DNA from: Lates calcarifer
Lineage: Eukaryota > Chordata > Actinopteri > Centropomidae
NCBI RefSeq assembly: GCF_001640805.2
Contig: NC_066852.1
Coordinates: forward strand, 13,046,194-13,110,193
Direction: 5' to 3'
Length of the DNA: 64,000 nt
Made by a program: the position numbers and the translations under genes. Below the pieces are notes generated by a model. That model searched no databases. It was not told the origin of the DNA and was given only the letters and a program-made list of their open reading frames with translations. Below are positions 1 through 19,948 of the stretch, piece after piece; positions within the stretch are counted from its first letter, which is position 1; the number at the start of each line of letters is the position of its first letter.

Positions 1-573
1 ACAAAAGCAGGAAAAAAATCACCATAGTTGCACCTGAAATGATTGCCTATATGTTACACAGTAAACTTTGACTGTGTTATTTTTCTAACTCTACATGCTA
101 TACATGTGTTTTCCCATTTACAGTGAAATATTACCTCTCTCAAGCAAAGGAGGAGGACAACTTTTGTTTCAACATCTTATTTGTAACATGCATTAATGTT
201 TTATGATACTGGATCATGCAGTACATTTATTCATTAGGCACCACAGAGACAAACTATAGGAGTCGCACTAACTTTGTGACCCACAGTCTTCTCAAATAGC
301 AGAGCAGAATATCGGCGTGCTCTGTTTCCATATTAACCAGCATCCACCATCACCTAATGAAACATCTGCAGCCTGTGGTCAGAGTTGGTCCAAAGGAACT
401 CTGAATAATTCAGTTGTTGTAGTTGGTGGATCCCTGCGTATAGCTGCTGGTGGTGTTGGTGGTTTTTTGGGGGGTCATGTGGTCCTGACAGCTGGTGAGG
501 CAGAGATTAGGGATGGGCTTGGTGAGGGGACGTGGGGGGTTGGGGGGGCACCTGGAGTCTAGAAAGAGCCAGG

Positions 574-615
<42 letters not shown>

Positions 616-617
616 CA
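574..617. repeat. Poly(T)/poly(A) inverted tract
   Basis: About 24 T run straight into about 20 A with no spacer, forming a perfect A/T palindrome just after a G-rich stretch. Confidence 0.9.
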
Positions 618-3289
618 CTTCCTCCAATAAATACATATATGAATATATATATATATACACACTCACTCTAATGCGAGCATTGCATGTGCAGAATGTAAAT
701 ATGCAATATAACAGGACATCTAGTAGTCCATGAGTTGAATGGCATCATGTCTTCTCATAGTGTTCCTCTCCTAGATACTGTTGCCAGGTGGCTCTGGTTG
801 ACGCAGTTGACTGACCTTTTCAAATTGAGAGAGGATGCTTCTTAACCTATATCCAAATGTTCCCAAGCTGCCCTTTCCTCACTGCAGCCATGTTTGAAAG
901 AGACACTGACATTTCACTTCTGATCTGATTGCACACAAAGCAAGGCGGTTTTCCACAGTATTTCTATCAACTGTAGACAAACGTCAAAATTCACTGAGGG
1001 TTGCAGTAACTATTAACTCATGATTGGCATCCCACACGAGAGGAAAAACAATATCAAGAAAAAATCAGAGGGTTGTGCACATGCAGGCCAGGTTTGGGTG
1101 TGGGACATTTGATACACACTTTATATGAATTATTTGTGGGCTTAATGATGCAGATAATACAGTACAGATAATGTGGATCTCAAGTGATCCCTGTAGGGAA
1201 TTGGATTAGTAGGATTTTTGCTAAGGACTCATAAGGGTGGATGCTCTCTTACAAATGGGAATCAATCCAGGTTATTCCAGAGCATGCTGCCTTTTTTTTT
1301 TTTACAGTGTCGCCATGCTTTAAAAGGTTTCTGAGATGTTGCATCATAATATTATCTTGGTTCAAGCGTAATGCTAAGTAACTGGCAAAGCTCTCCAGAT
1401 AGGAGTATTTTTTTGTGCTGGAACAGGAGATACCTAAAGTCACATCCTTAAAATCCAGGTTCCTGATCATTTTTGAACCCATTAGACATCTTTGTTTTGT
1501 GGTGTTTATATTAAATCTCATCTTAGGTCACTGCATGGACCCACTGAAAGTCGAGAAATAAACTAGTGTTCCCTGCGTGGCAGTCAGAAACCAACAGAGA
1601 GAACTGAAACTTCATTTCTAATGGAGATTCTGTTAAGAGAGATTAAGGCAGCAGTCTGTTGGATAAACACTTTATCCCTTTAATCAGCTCTATTCTTAAA
1701 GCTATTAAAACATGGGCTAGTCTCTACCCTCTCGCTCCATTCCAGTCCATTTCCATCACCTCTCCTCTCCTCGCTGGCCTTGGGGGAGAAAAAGCCCTTC
1801 CTAATACTTCCATCTTATGATTAACTGTCAGGTGCCCTTGTTGCAGCACAACAGTTTAACCTAATGAAAGTAACATGTATCTAATCTCTTGATAATGAAC
1901 ACAGAAGAAAACCTAAAGGTGCAGCCTGTAAATTAGCCCGAAAAACCAATTAGATTTTGATCCCCGGAGTCAAAGCAACCATCTCTGTGCCTCAGCGGGG
2001 ATCTGCCAGGCCTGTATCCAGGGAATCTTGTGGGACGTGGAGAGGGTACAGCTGTTAGATGCCACGCCACCGAGTCACCACCGCACGCTTTTAGCTTGTC
2101 TAGCAGGACAGAGAACCAACATGGCAGCTGCTGGGGTGGGGTGTTCCCAAATTATCTGCACTTCATAGTTTGGATGTGTATCACAAAGGAAACCATGATG
2201 CATCTTGACTATCCTGGCAAACGTCCCAACAGAGGATAATCTTTCAGGCCATGGATCTCTCAGAGAAACCTACAGATAGGTTGAGTCTGTGAGAGGGCTG
2301 TGTTTTTAGAAAATAAGGAAAAGCCCTAACATTAAGCCCTCTAAAGAAGACAGAGCCAGTCATCTCTAGTTCATTTAATTCATATACTATATCTTGATCC
2401 AATAATTCAAGTCAGAAAGGAGAGATGTCAACATGTGTTGAAAGGAAAATTGAAAGTGAGACAGAGATGCTTTGTAACAAACCTTGTCTGCACCAGGAAA
2501 GATTAAAAAAACACAACCAAGGGGAGTGCAGCTTTTAGTTTGAAAGGCTTTAATAGGCGTGCCTGAGCTGGTAACAAGGCCTGTATAATGGAGAGCAGAG
2601 GAGAAGGTGTGGCCCAAAGACATCTGTCCACTAAGTAGGCCATATTGTGTCAACAGCTGCTATAGAGTTAAGGGTCCCTGGGGAAGGAAGTTGAATCATT
2701 TTAAACATTACAGCAAAGGTGTAACATTATCCTCTTTCTTTGGGCTTTTTTGTGCCTTTTGTGTGTGTTTGTTTTGTTACATGCACCCACTGTAGCTAAA
2801 GGCATGTTAACATGACAAGTAAAAGACAAAGGCGGCCTACTACTACCACCTGAAGCTGACTAAATCCTCTAGCTGGGCAGACAACCACAGCCTTACTTTT
2901 ACTCAGTGAATTCATCCATGTAAGGCTGTGTGTTTACAGAGTTCATCCTTTAATTGAAATGAAATGTAATGAGCATTTAATGCATTTTCTGTCATCAAAC
3001 CTGTGAGTGCATCATCCATGGTGCCTCCTCTGCATGGATGTTGGCAATACTTCATGCTCTAAATGTCTTCATGGATGATATTTTTTAATTAGTCCTGAAT
3101 CAGCATTTCAGTTGCACATCATTAAATTATGAATAATAACAGCCTGAATATAATCAGATAGATATGAACAGATAATTCCCTCTTGGCAGTTGCATTCTCT
3201 TGGTTTCTTTAACTCTCTTTGTAAGGAGTGTAAAATCATTGATTAGTATTTAAAATTGTCATTTTTAGCAACACTAGTGACATTGGCTC

Positions 3290-3800
3290 AATGGCAGTGT
3301 CTGCCTGTTGGTCAGTCCATCACTTTATTTCAGTCTGAAATATCTCAGTAACTATTTGATGGATTGCCATGAAAGTTTGTACAGACATTCATGATCCCCT
3401 GATGATGAATTCCAGTTACTTTCATGTCTTCTTCTCTAGTGCCACAACATCCGTGGTGTTGGATGGATTGCCCTGTAATTTGGTATACGCAGTTAATGTT
3501 CTCTGCAGGATGTTAAGACTTAAAGACTGGTCGTTTAGCTTTCATCTAGAACCATCATCAGGTTAAAACTTAAATTTGTTCAATAATTGAGTGCAAAACG
3601 AATGACTTCCCAACAGCCTCAGTTGTACTTGTGCTAATTAGCAAATGTTAACATGCTAATGCACAAAACTAAAATGGTGAAAGTTCTTAACATTGTGCCT
3701 ATCTAGCATCAGCATGTTAGCATTGTCATTATGAGCATGTTGGCATGTGGCTAACCTCACAGACCCGCTGGTATGGCTCTAGACACTTAGTCTTATTATG
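3290..3800. repeat. Common fish interspersed repeat, decayed copy
   Basis: The run around 3340-3460 (TATCTCAGTAACTATTTGAT, GGATTGCCATGAAAGTTTGT, ACAGACATTCATGATCCCC) and the later runs of TTAACATGCTAATG and AGCATGTTAGCATTG match an interspersed repeat that I know from many percomorph genomes. Family name and exact ends cannot be given from memory; the limits are approximate. Confidence 0.65.
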
Positions 3801-3801
3801 A

Positions 3802-10779
<6,978 letters not shown>

Positions 10780-10995
10780 ACTCTCCTCCTGCAGCCTGCC
10801 TCCTTTTTTTGGCCTGAAACACAGAAGTTTTTATACCTCTGCTGCTTTCCACCTTCACTCACAGTGCCACCTGTTGTCTAGGAGAAACCACTCTTTGTCT
10901 CTTTTTAAGGCCTTAGCCGCCAGGGCTATGACACCATTTGCTGCTTGAGAATAACACAAACCTTTTTTTAAAATCTGTTTCGATCACTTTGTAAT

Positions 10996-11001
10996 AATAA
11001 A
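10996..11001 (+). terminator. Candidate proximal dcx poly(A) signal
   Basis: A canonical AATAAA lies 217 nt after the dcx stop codon. It is seen directly, but its use is unproven because dcx normally has a multi-kilobase 3' UTR. Confidence 0.35.
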
Positions 11002-13685
11002 GCTCACTAATGTTCAGACTTGTTTCTATGTGGAGGTTGGCCACTATTTCTCAAAAAGGGTATACAGTTCACTGACCCACAGATTTCACGGTGTAAAAAT
11101 TTCACTTTGGTCTCAGACATTACGTTGAAGGATGCACTCCGACTTAAATGTTTCAGTCGCAGAATTCCAAGCAGCAAATGGATATTTTTAGGGGTGTTAG
11201 TCAGAACTGACTCAACTTTTGTATCACTTGTATCCGTGACGTTCCTCCATGTCCCTCTGTTCCCCTGCCCCACAGTTAATGGTGTGAAAGGTAATGGTTC
11301 CTTGTCAGAGGAAGTCTGCTAAGCCAGAGAAAGTCTTTCTAACCTGCTGTAAATACTGTGTATAGCTATCCATCATAACATCTCTGCCCAATGTTCATTG
11401 CTGTGCTTCCATAACGTCACTACAATATCTGTCAAACATTTGCTCAACATAAATAACAGGGTCTGGTCAAAGTAAAAGAAGCAACCAAAATGAAGTCCTA
11501 CCACAGAGGGTTGCGGATGTGTGGGATGCACCTCCTGACTGATTATTGGTCAGAAGCCCACGCCTCCACGATGAGAATTCATGTTCTCAACTGAATTTGC
11601 ATGAGAAATTACAAAACCATAATTGTTTGAGACTATTTCAATCTCAAACATGGAGGCTTCAAAATCCATATTGTTGGCAATAATTGGCATTCATCTTGTC
11701 CAATCAGAGACAAGGCGAAGAAAAAGCATCTCACATAGCCCTCAGGGGAAATCTTTATGTTGGTGATTCCTTTATTTTGACCTTCTACATAGACAGTAGG
11801 CTATACATGGTATATACCCTCTGTGTTTTAGATACTCACAAACTGCAGTGCATGATAATGGTGAATGATAATGAAACTTTGGGCATGTAAAAAGCTGATT
11901 TGAAGGACCTAATGGTACATAAAACAACCAAAGGAAAAACAATTAGGCCCTTTTTTAAGGAAAAAAAAAACAGTATACAGTTTTACTGACCCAGTTTAAA
12001 TAATTCCCTTTTATGCCAACTTATCACTACTTCACCACAAGCAGTGGTGATGTTTTATAGTACAATGTGTGAAATTCAAAGATAAATAAAGGTGTCAAAG
12101 CCAAAGTATGATTTTTAGACGAAGAATTATAGAAAAGGGAAAATATGTAATTTTATCAGTTGTAAAATTCTTTAAATACTCTGGAGGAAGCACACCTGGA
12201 GATTTATGCATGTTACTTTTAACGCATCAAAAATAACGTCAAGATGAAATCATGCTCATCTGAGGCAATTAGTGTTGTCAGGGCGCTAAACTTTAGTGGG
12301 ATTTCTCCTATTTTGCATGGCTCAGCGTAGTTCTCAGATACAGGGGAGATGAAAACGTAACGGTTGTCTAAATCCATGTGTGGGTTTCAAATTTTATAAA
12401 GTTTATTAATTTATATCAAGGGTACTTGTCTAGGATTTTCTTTGTCTAGTTTTAACTTGCTCACATGAGCTCCAAACACTAGTACTTTTTTCAAGCCTCT
12501 GTGTGCAACTTTCTATCGCCATATTTCTTTTTCTGTAGTCATGACTGTGTCTTACCAATCTACTGAAAAGAGTTTTCTCAGATTTTGCAGGGAATCAAAC
12601 CTGAGAGTCTCTAAATTGGACAACACTGAAGCACAAAGCAGGGAGCTACTTACTCATCACAGCAACAGACACTTTACTGTCTATTTGCCAGCATTACAAT
12701 GCGTGACCACAATTAATTTCTCAATGTGTCAAGATAAATGCTACATGTGTAGCGTCCTTTAAATTAACATCTATGCATTTGGATTAAAGAATAGTTAAAA
12801 AGCTTTTTCTTTTGTGTGGAGAATGGCCTTTTTATACCCAATAGTGTAATGAGAAATTAACTAAAACTGAAATTTCCATGCAGTTATTTCCATTGTGATG
12901 ACGTGACAGTTTGAGAGTTGTATGTCTTAGGAGTGATCCGGTGTCTGCCCTCTGGATAAGCTTTGAACAGCTGTTTTCATTAGCCACTTACTGTAATACT
13001 CAAGACAAACTTATTACAAAAATACCTGGTGCTGTGGACTACACCTTTCTCCTGCAGGGAGCGCTGTCACACCAGCACAACAGCTACTGATATCAGCTAA
13101 TCCAACAAGCAGGGACACCTCACTTTTGCCTGCCATTTTGTACAAAACGCCCCATTTGTTGTCCTTTTTCTCAAGCTATCAGTTCTGTATAACCTAATCA
13201 TGCTAATAATGGTCTTGTTTCCTTGATTTTTCTACAGCTTCTTACAGCTCTACAGCATATTAAACATTAACGGAAAATGTTGGTTGTCTCGTGTAAACCA
13301 GCCGCCACCATGTAAGATGGATGGTGCGAGTTCATCACCTACAGTGGTGCCTTTTCTTTTTCTTTTTTTTTTTTAGATTACTGTCTTTTGATAAAATAAA
13401 TGAAATGGGACGTCGAAGGCTTGTTATTTGTTAACAGCTGTTTGTAAAACATTTTTAAATGTCTTGAATGAGGAAGCCTCCCAGCGCATATTGTTTTGTA
13501 GAGTTACAGGACACTTTCTCATGGTGTAAATACACTCCCTGTTCTCTTTCATATGTATGCCTTTCTGATCGAATGAATGACTTTTTTTTCTCTGAAATTT
13601 ACAATGTCCTTTTTAGTGGTATTTTGCAACGTCACAGTGGCTTGTTTCAGTGCTTCATTCAATGTATAACCGGTATCCTTTTGCA

Positions 13686-13691
13686 ATTAAA
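13686..13691 (+). terminator. Candidate distal dcx poly(A) signal
   Basis: The ATTAAA variant signal occurs in TTTTGCAATTAAAACAG. It is followed within 60 nt by a T-rich stretch (13731-13741). Its position fits a 2.9-kb 3' UTR. Confidence 0.35.
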
Positions 13692-16276
13692 ACAGTTGTA
13701 TTTCACCCCTCTGGTCTTGGCGTGAAGATTGCTTTTTTTTTAAATCCACAAAATCAAACACATTTTAGATCCTGGTTGTTTGTCTGATTTCACAGCAACA
13801 GCTCTTCATCTATTTCTTATTCACTGATAAATCCATAATTCACAAGTCAGAGAGGATTGGTACAAGTGTGTGAATGTGTGTATGTACATGTGTATTGTGT
13901 TCTGTACGTGTGCAACACTTAAGTCCAATGCAAGTGTGCTACAAATCTCTTGAGTCATATAAATAGATAAAAGATTTTATAAGTTAAAAATAGTATTCTG
14001 TTCACGGTTGGATCACTGCAAAACCACCTTCATCACCATGGGAACAGGAATCTGTGTCACATTATGAACAGTGGCCAAACATGTCAAATATTTAAACTAT
14101 TAACATTGCTGAATTATAACAAAATAATGGACAAGCATGTTAAAATATGAAGTGTCATGCTGTTTTATCTGTAATATCAACATTTGTTACTATTGGCTAG
14201 CTACCATTGGCCAATTCAAATCATAACATTTACAAGCTGCTTGTAGAGTCAAATACTTAGGTGGGATACAGCATGTGGTCCAGGTTCATCCAGTTTTTAT
14301 GAATTGATAAAACACAGTACATGGATCAATGAAAAATATATAAGTGGCAGTTAATACCATACGAATATAAACCATTTGTACAAACTTCTTGCAGAATATA
14401 ACTAAACTGCAGCAGATTGTAATTTTGACAATTATTTCCCCTCATGGTCTTGTTGTTACTGTCAGCATCACAAACACTGTGGACAGTTCAACCTTCATTA
14501 GTCCTACAGACACCCAGTCATCCCCACATGAAGCTGGGACACAATACAATATAAATTATATTAAATAATATGCAACAAAATGTAGATTTATTGCAGCACT
14601 TCATTTCTGGACCATGACTGTGCATTTTACTGTGCTGGAGAGAGCCCCCTCCCCTTCAACAAGACACTGGGTCTGACATGCTGAAGTTTGAATTCAACAT
14701 TTTATCTCTGGCGGCCTCTACTGCAGGACTTAAGTATGGACATACAGATGCCTTTTTTTAGGCAACTCACGCAAAGAGCGTTTTACTTTTATGAATGTCC
14801 TGCCATCTGCTGGCTATAATATGTGTGTCCTCATTTCTCCATGAGGGGGGTAGTCATATCTGGGGAAGGAGTTGAACGGGAGCGCCACTAAAATAAATAT
14901 TCCCAACTCCACTGAAATCAACTCTGGGATTTTGCCAAAAATGTAGAAAGATAAACAGGAACTATCAGTATCACATTCAGTTAATATACTATAAAAAAGA
15001 CTGTAAATGTTTAACACAGGCACTCAGAATCAAATGTGTGTCTTTGCTGGCAACCGTTCCAGGTCCTTGAGTTCATAAGACTTAAAAATGTAAAATGTTT
15101 CAAACATCAGCAGCAAAAAGTTATCTTTCTGCAGCTGCACTTGAAAGTTTCCACAGAAGTATATGTTGTCACAGAGTACGACTGTTATCTCTGTTGTTAT
15201 CAGCTCAGATTTAACACTCATTTATCATTCTCCATTTTAAGTGTCTCACTTGGTCCTTTTGAATAGTTTCAAATGGAAAGAATAATTTATTTTAGGTAGA
15301 TTGACAAATATCACATTATGATAAAAAAAAAATTGTAAGACATATTGCATGACTATGTGGTCAGTATTCAAGAATTCTTATTTGTAATTCCTGAAGTCTG
15401 GCACAGCACAGTCTAATCAATATGATCAATATTCTAATCTCTGGTGACATTAGGACAGAAAATCCTGTGCTGCTCAGTTGGCACTGTGAGCTTTGATTTT
15501 TTTTTTTTCCTGTCACTATTTATTTTGTGCCAGAGAATGTACCCTTTTTCCAAATATCTGTTCCTCACTTCTCATTCTCTGGCTCTGCGTCAGATTTCAC
15601 ATCTTGACGACATTAAGGGTTCAAAGTTCTTTGTCTTCTGGCTTGGAGAGAAATTGTTTCATGTTCACAAATATTGACTGGACAGTCTGGAGCCGTATAG
15701 GAGAGATATTTGTCTTTGACCTGTCCTGCTCTAATCAAGTTCAAACACAGTATCCATTATATGTCGAAACAATGTGTCTCTCGGGTGATGACGGGGTTTT
15801 TCGAGAGATGACAAGGGAATAGTCTAACTATGACATGTATCAGCATGGGACAGATCTTGAGCAGAGAGCTGTCAGCTGTTGCTTTTTTAACAACTCATGA
15901 ACTGTCCAAAAGTGAGAGGGTTCATCCTCAAGGGGGAACGAATTTACTGCCCTTTATATTCTAATGTTTTAGAATGTGTCGAGAGATCAACCAAATAATT
16001 CATTCTCTGGAGACTGTGAGTATTCACAGGAGATTTAATAAACATCTGGCCAGCAGTTGATGACATATTTTTCTGTGGACCAGACTGTTGGCACAGCAGA
16101 CTAACTGACTGACATCGCTATCCTCAGACACTGCTGAGTAGGCCCGACCTACGCAACTTTAAAGTAAAAGGCCAAATGTGGAGGCCTAAAATGTTCAATG
16201 TCAAATCAATAAATGAGAGATTATTAATATGAATAACCATAAAAATAAATGGTGTAAAATATATGTCAACTGATTC

Positions 16277-16536
16277 ACAGACGAGTGACAAATTAGGAAA
16301 AACCAACATGATGTGTCTTAGAAAGGTGTTAAGCCACCGTGAGCCACCAGAACAGCTTCAATTTTACTTTGCATTGATTCTACAAGTCTCTGAACTCTAC
16401 TGGAGGGATGAAATATCATTCCTCCACAAGATATTATCTCATTTGGTGTTTTGATAATGGCAGTGGAGAGCACTGTCTAACGTTGATTTCTCCACTCATT
16501 TTTCAGGTTTTCCCCCTTAATTTGTCACCTGTCTGT
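16277..16536. mobile_element. MITE with about 28-bp terminal inverted repeats
   Basis: The left end reads ACAGACGAGTGACAAATTAG and the right end TTAATTTGTCACCTGTCTGT; the arms are imperfect inverted repeats over about 28 bp. The interior (GTGAGCCACCAGAACAGCTT, ACTCTACTGGAGGGATG) matches a short repeat seen in many fish genomes. There is no transposase frame, so the element is non-autonomous. Confidence 0.75.
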
Positions 16537-16716
16537 ATTGTATAGCTTATTTTCTGAATATAAACAGATTTTAAATAAAATGACCAGTGTATTGTAAGTT
16601 AATTATTAGCCTCACAGTTTTTATATCAAAGAAATAAAAAAAGACATAATGGAGAAAAGACTCTTACTTCATAATAATGTGTGTGCATGAACAACTTCTG
16701 ATATTTGCAAAAATGC

Positions 16717-16743
16717 TTTTTTTTTTTTTTTTTTTTTTTTTTT
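16717..16743 (+). repeat. Poly(T) tract
   Basis: 27 consecutive T in the intergenic region. No adjacent retroelement body was recognised on either strand. Confidence 0.9.
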
Positions 16744-17360
16744 CCATTTTGGTGGCAAACTTGAAAACTGATGTCTAACAGCCTAAGAATCATCAGGCCT
16801 CAGTCTGGCTGTCCTTCACTTACCCAGCACATTGACGACTGCTGAAATGACAGCATGGAAGATAATTAGTCCTCGGTGCACTCTATTACAATAAGCACTG
16901 TCCTCTTTTTAAATAGGTTCACGTCATACACTGTGTGGCTAGATATTTTTCTTCACCCTTTTGAATCATCCTTTTCTCATGAACTTCCTCTCACATCTGA
17001 AACCCTACTTTGGACTTTTCCCATATCACTTCTAATCCGAATGATTTAGAAACTTCTTCAGTTGCTTCAGTAGCCTGTCTACTTAACTTTACTTGCGTCA
17101 ATTTACCATATTACTGTTGGCTTCCTCCAAGCATTCCTCTCAAAGTGCCTCTTTTGCCCTCAGTTTTAAAGCTGGAATTATTCAGACAAGATTTTTGTCT
17201 GTCTGAGGCAGTCAAAGTGCTGCGTGTGCTCCTTAAGCCCAGACCTCTGAGTGCTTGCCAGTTTGTCTTATTACCACAGTTCACTAACAGGATGGGGATT
17301 GCACATGGCTTATTAGTTCTGTTTGTTCTGTTTTACTGACCTTGGGATAACTGGAAGACT

Positions 17361-17382
17361 TTTTTTTTTTTTTTTTTTTTTT
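17361..17382 (+). repeat. Poly(T) tract
   Basis: About 22 T in the dcx-calpain intergenic region. Confidence 0.85.
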
Positions 17383-19715
17383 ACAAAACGCAACAAATTA
17401 TTTAACAAAGACAGATGTGACACTCAGTACATACAGTACAGTGAGGCAAGTATTGCATTAAATGGAAGTTTTATGTTGTTAATGTAAAAGGATGGGACAA
17501 GTTTTTGCTTGTTTCACCTGGGAGTTGTTGTGTGGTGGGAGGTAGAAGGTGTTTAGTTTCATTCTTCCCTTCCCTCCCTTCTTGTGATCACTATATCAGC
17601 CTTTGCATAACACCTCCTGCTGCAGAGAGGTGCTGGTCAGACCAGTTTTCAGGCAGTGTTTGTGCATGAATGAATGTACTTAGGGAAGTCCTAAATAGCC
17701 ACAGGTTAAAACTCAAGAATCTGGTTTTTGTTTTGAGAGAGGGGTCGCAGACACCTTGTTTTATGTGACAGATGTTATAGCAGAAATGTGGGCTTGATTT
17801 TAACACAACTCACGGGAACTAAACAGGATTTCGAATGTGTTTGATCTTGTCACTGCAAGGATAAGACAGCTCAGCACAGGTGAGTGTGAGCGTTTTAAGA
17901 AATACAAGCTTACATTTAGTCTCTTTAAATCAGTTTCAACATTATTTTATATTTAGCCTCACTATGGTTTCATGGGATTTAGGTAATTTACTGTGTTTTA
18001 TTTGATTAATTACCATCACTGATACTTTTTCCAGGAGACTTCTTTAGTTTCTCAAATAACACTCTTACCTCCAGCTTTTATGTTTGTCCTTCCTTATTAC
18101 TGATACATGCTGACTTAAATTAATGTCTCCACAGGTGATATTTTACACTTCTCTGTGTCCATTTAAAGTTTTACAAATACGTTTTCAGGGGTATGAGACA
18201 GTGCTGACTTCTCCTTAAAATGTGAGCATTTAAACATGCCTGGCTCCTGATGATATCTGTTGTCAGTGTTTGTCTTGTTGTGACAACAATGGAAAAGTCT
18301 AGAACACCAGTAACATTACCACCATTTACTGCCATGTGTGAGAGAAATGAATGTTAAGACTATAATACCAGATGAAGCAAGCCTTTTACAGACATGTACT
18401 ACACTTATGGTCCACTAAAGAAGAGTAAATAACCAACCAAAAATAACCTGCCTGACCACATTAGCCAGGAACTCTCAACAGATAACATTCACACACAAGC
18501 ACAAACTGGCTCACAACCTTGTCCCTTTACTGGAGCGACATAATGTTTTATTTCTCAATCTAAAAATCTGGTAGCTGTGCTATCTGAAGATATAACACTC
18601 CTTTTTCCTAATGTCACATTCAGGAGTAAAACAATAACACACAGACACACATTAATAAAACACAGCCAGGGTGTGGCTCCATTCGTGCACATGTAGGCCA
18701 CCTGCGTAGGAGAGTGAGACAGGCAGGTAACTACAGCACCTGGAAATTTCCTTAGTGTGGAGCAGGAAAGAATAACTGTCTGTCAGTACATTTACTACAT
18801 ATTACACTGTATACTTTTCAATCAATTTCACTTTTCATTCACTTGAATGACAAAGTGATCTCAGACTTTAGGACCCGCTCTCTCTCTATATATATGGCAC
18901 TCTTCCAGACATTTCATTAGTTATTGTTTGACTTGTTTTATGGGGCTTCTTACAGAGAACAAACTTCCTGTCAGTGTAGAACTTGTAACTTCCAGTAAAT
19001 GAAATTTGGCTTGTTGTAATGTGTCATTCTTGGCAAAAATAAAATATCTAGATGTATCCAAAATAACTAACTCATAATGCCTCATAATGCAGCTCTGAGG
19101 CAGTCACTGAGAGGGGACAAAAGATCAAAAGTTAAAATATCATCATTCCCCAGAGAACGCAGCTGTGTTTTTCATCACTGCTTCTGTCAGCGATACATCT
19201 TTTTGGACGCACAGTCCGGCCTTGAACACATTTTGTGTTATATTTTTGTGACACTTGACAGTTTAGGTTAAAACTGAGCCACAAGGTGCCAATCAGTGGC
19301 AGCCTTTGATGCCTGTTGTTGATGTATGAAGGATATGTTATTAATTTATTTTCCTGTCAGTCTTGATGGATTAAAAAACAGTCCAGTTTAAAAGACATAA
19401 GTGAATTCCCGTCGCCCACCAGAGAACTGCAGCACACCAAGCTATTAAAGTTAAATTTGCGACCAATTAGCTCTGTTGAGATACCCAATGTTAGTTTTTC
19501 ATGACGCTGTAAAAAACATTGTATATCTCACACTGTATGCTCATCAGTAAACTTTAACTGTCCAGAGGGACTCTGGGTCACAGGTCAGTCTGCTGTTGAT
19601 GTGGGAAAGAAGTAGTGCAGAGATTTATAGAATGTACTTCAGCAGACTTTGCTCAGAAATGTTCATTGTCAGAGGTCAGAGTGAGATCCTGCCCACATAC
19701 AGTATTAGTATACAC

Positions 19716-19723
19716 TATATAAA
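19716..19723 (+). promoter_or_regulatory. capn6: Candidate TATA box of the calpain gene
   Basis: TATATAAA lies 60 nt before the ATG at 19784. A start site about 30 nt downstream would leave a leader of roughly 40 nt. An alternative is that the ATG exon is internal, with CTTCAG just upstream (19769-19774) as its acceptor. The sequence alone does not decide between them. Confidence 0.3.
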
Positions 19724-19783
19724 CTCTGAAAATGTCTGGTGTCTGTCATCAATCTGTAGCTGTGAGACTTCAGTATCTGGACC

Positions 19784-19948
19784 ATGTTCTCCTCCGCTGT
19801 CCCATACAAAAACCAGCACTACGCTGAACTGAAGAAGAACTGCATCAACGACAAAACGCTGTTTGAGGATCCAGAATTTCCAGCCACCAATGCATCAATA
19901 TATTTTAGGAAACCACCTGCTGGTTTTGTGGAGTGGAAGCGACCAGGG
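19784..19948 (+). CDS. capn6: Calpain exon 1 (start codon)
   Basis: The ATG starts [20 protein letters not shown]. The exon has 55 codons and ends WKRPG at a GTTAGT donor in phase 0. The FEDPEFPAT and WKRP motifs match the CAPN5/6 N-terminus, which fixes the start. Confidence 0.92.

Larger units (their letters stand above)
10780..13700 (+). other. dcx: Probable dcx 3' UTR
   Basis: There is no conserved reading frame after the TAG. An AATAAA at 10996-11001 could end a short transcript; an ATTAAA at 13686-13691 in an AT-rich, UTR-like stretch could end a long one. DCX mRNAs in other vertebrates have very long 3' UTRs, which favours the distal site. Two Pumilio-type TGTAAATA motifs lie at 11349-11356 and 13525-13532. 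The end point is an inference; RNA data are needed to place it. Confidence 0.45.
13740..19700. other. Intergenic region between dcx and the calpain gene
   Basis: About 6 kb with no reading frame that carries domain or splice support. It holds a 260-bp MITE (16277-16536), two long T-runs (about 16717-16743 and 17361-17382) and short AT-rich stretches. Regulatory DNA for either neighbour may be here but cannot be pointed out by eye. Confidence 0.7.

Noticed and set aside
11275..11321. CCCCACAG followed by a short frame, as an alternative dcx C-terminus
   Set aside because: In the phase left by the preceding dcx exon (phase 0) it hits a stop after three codons; it lies in the 3' UTR.
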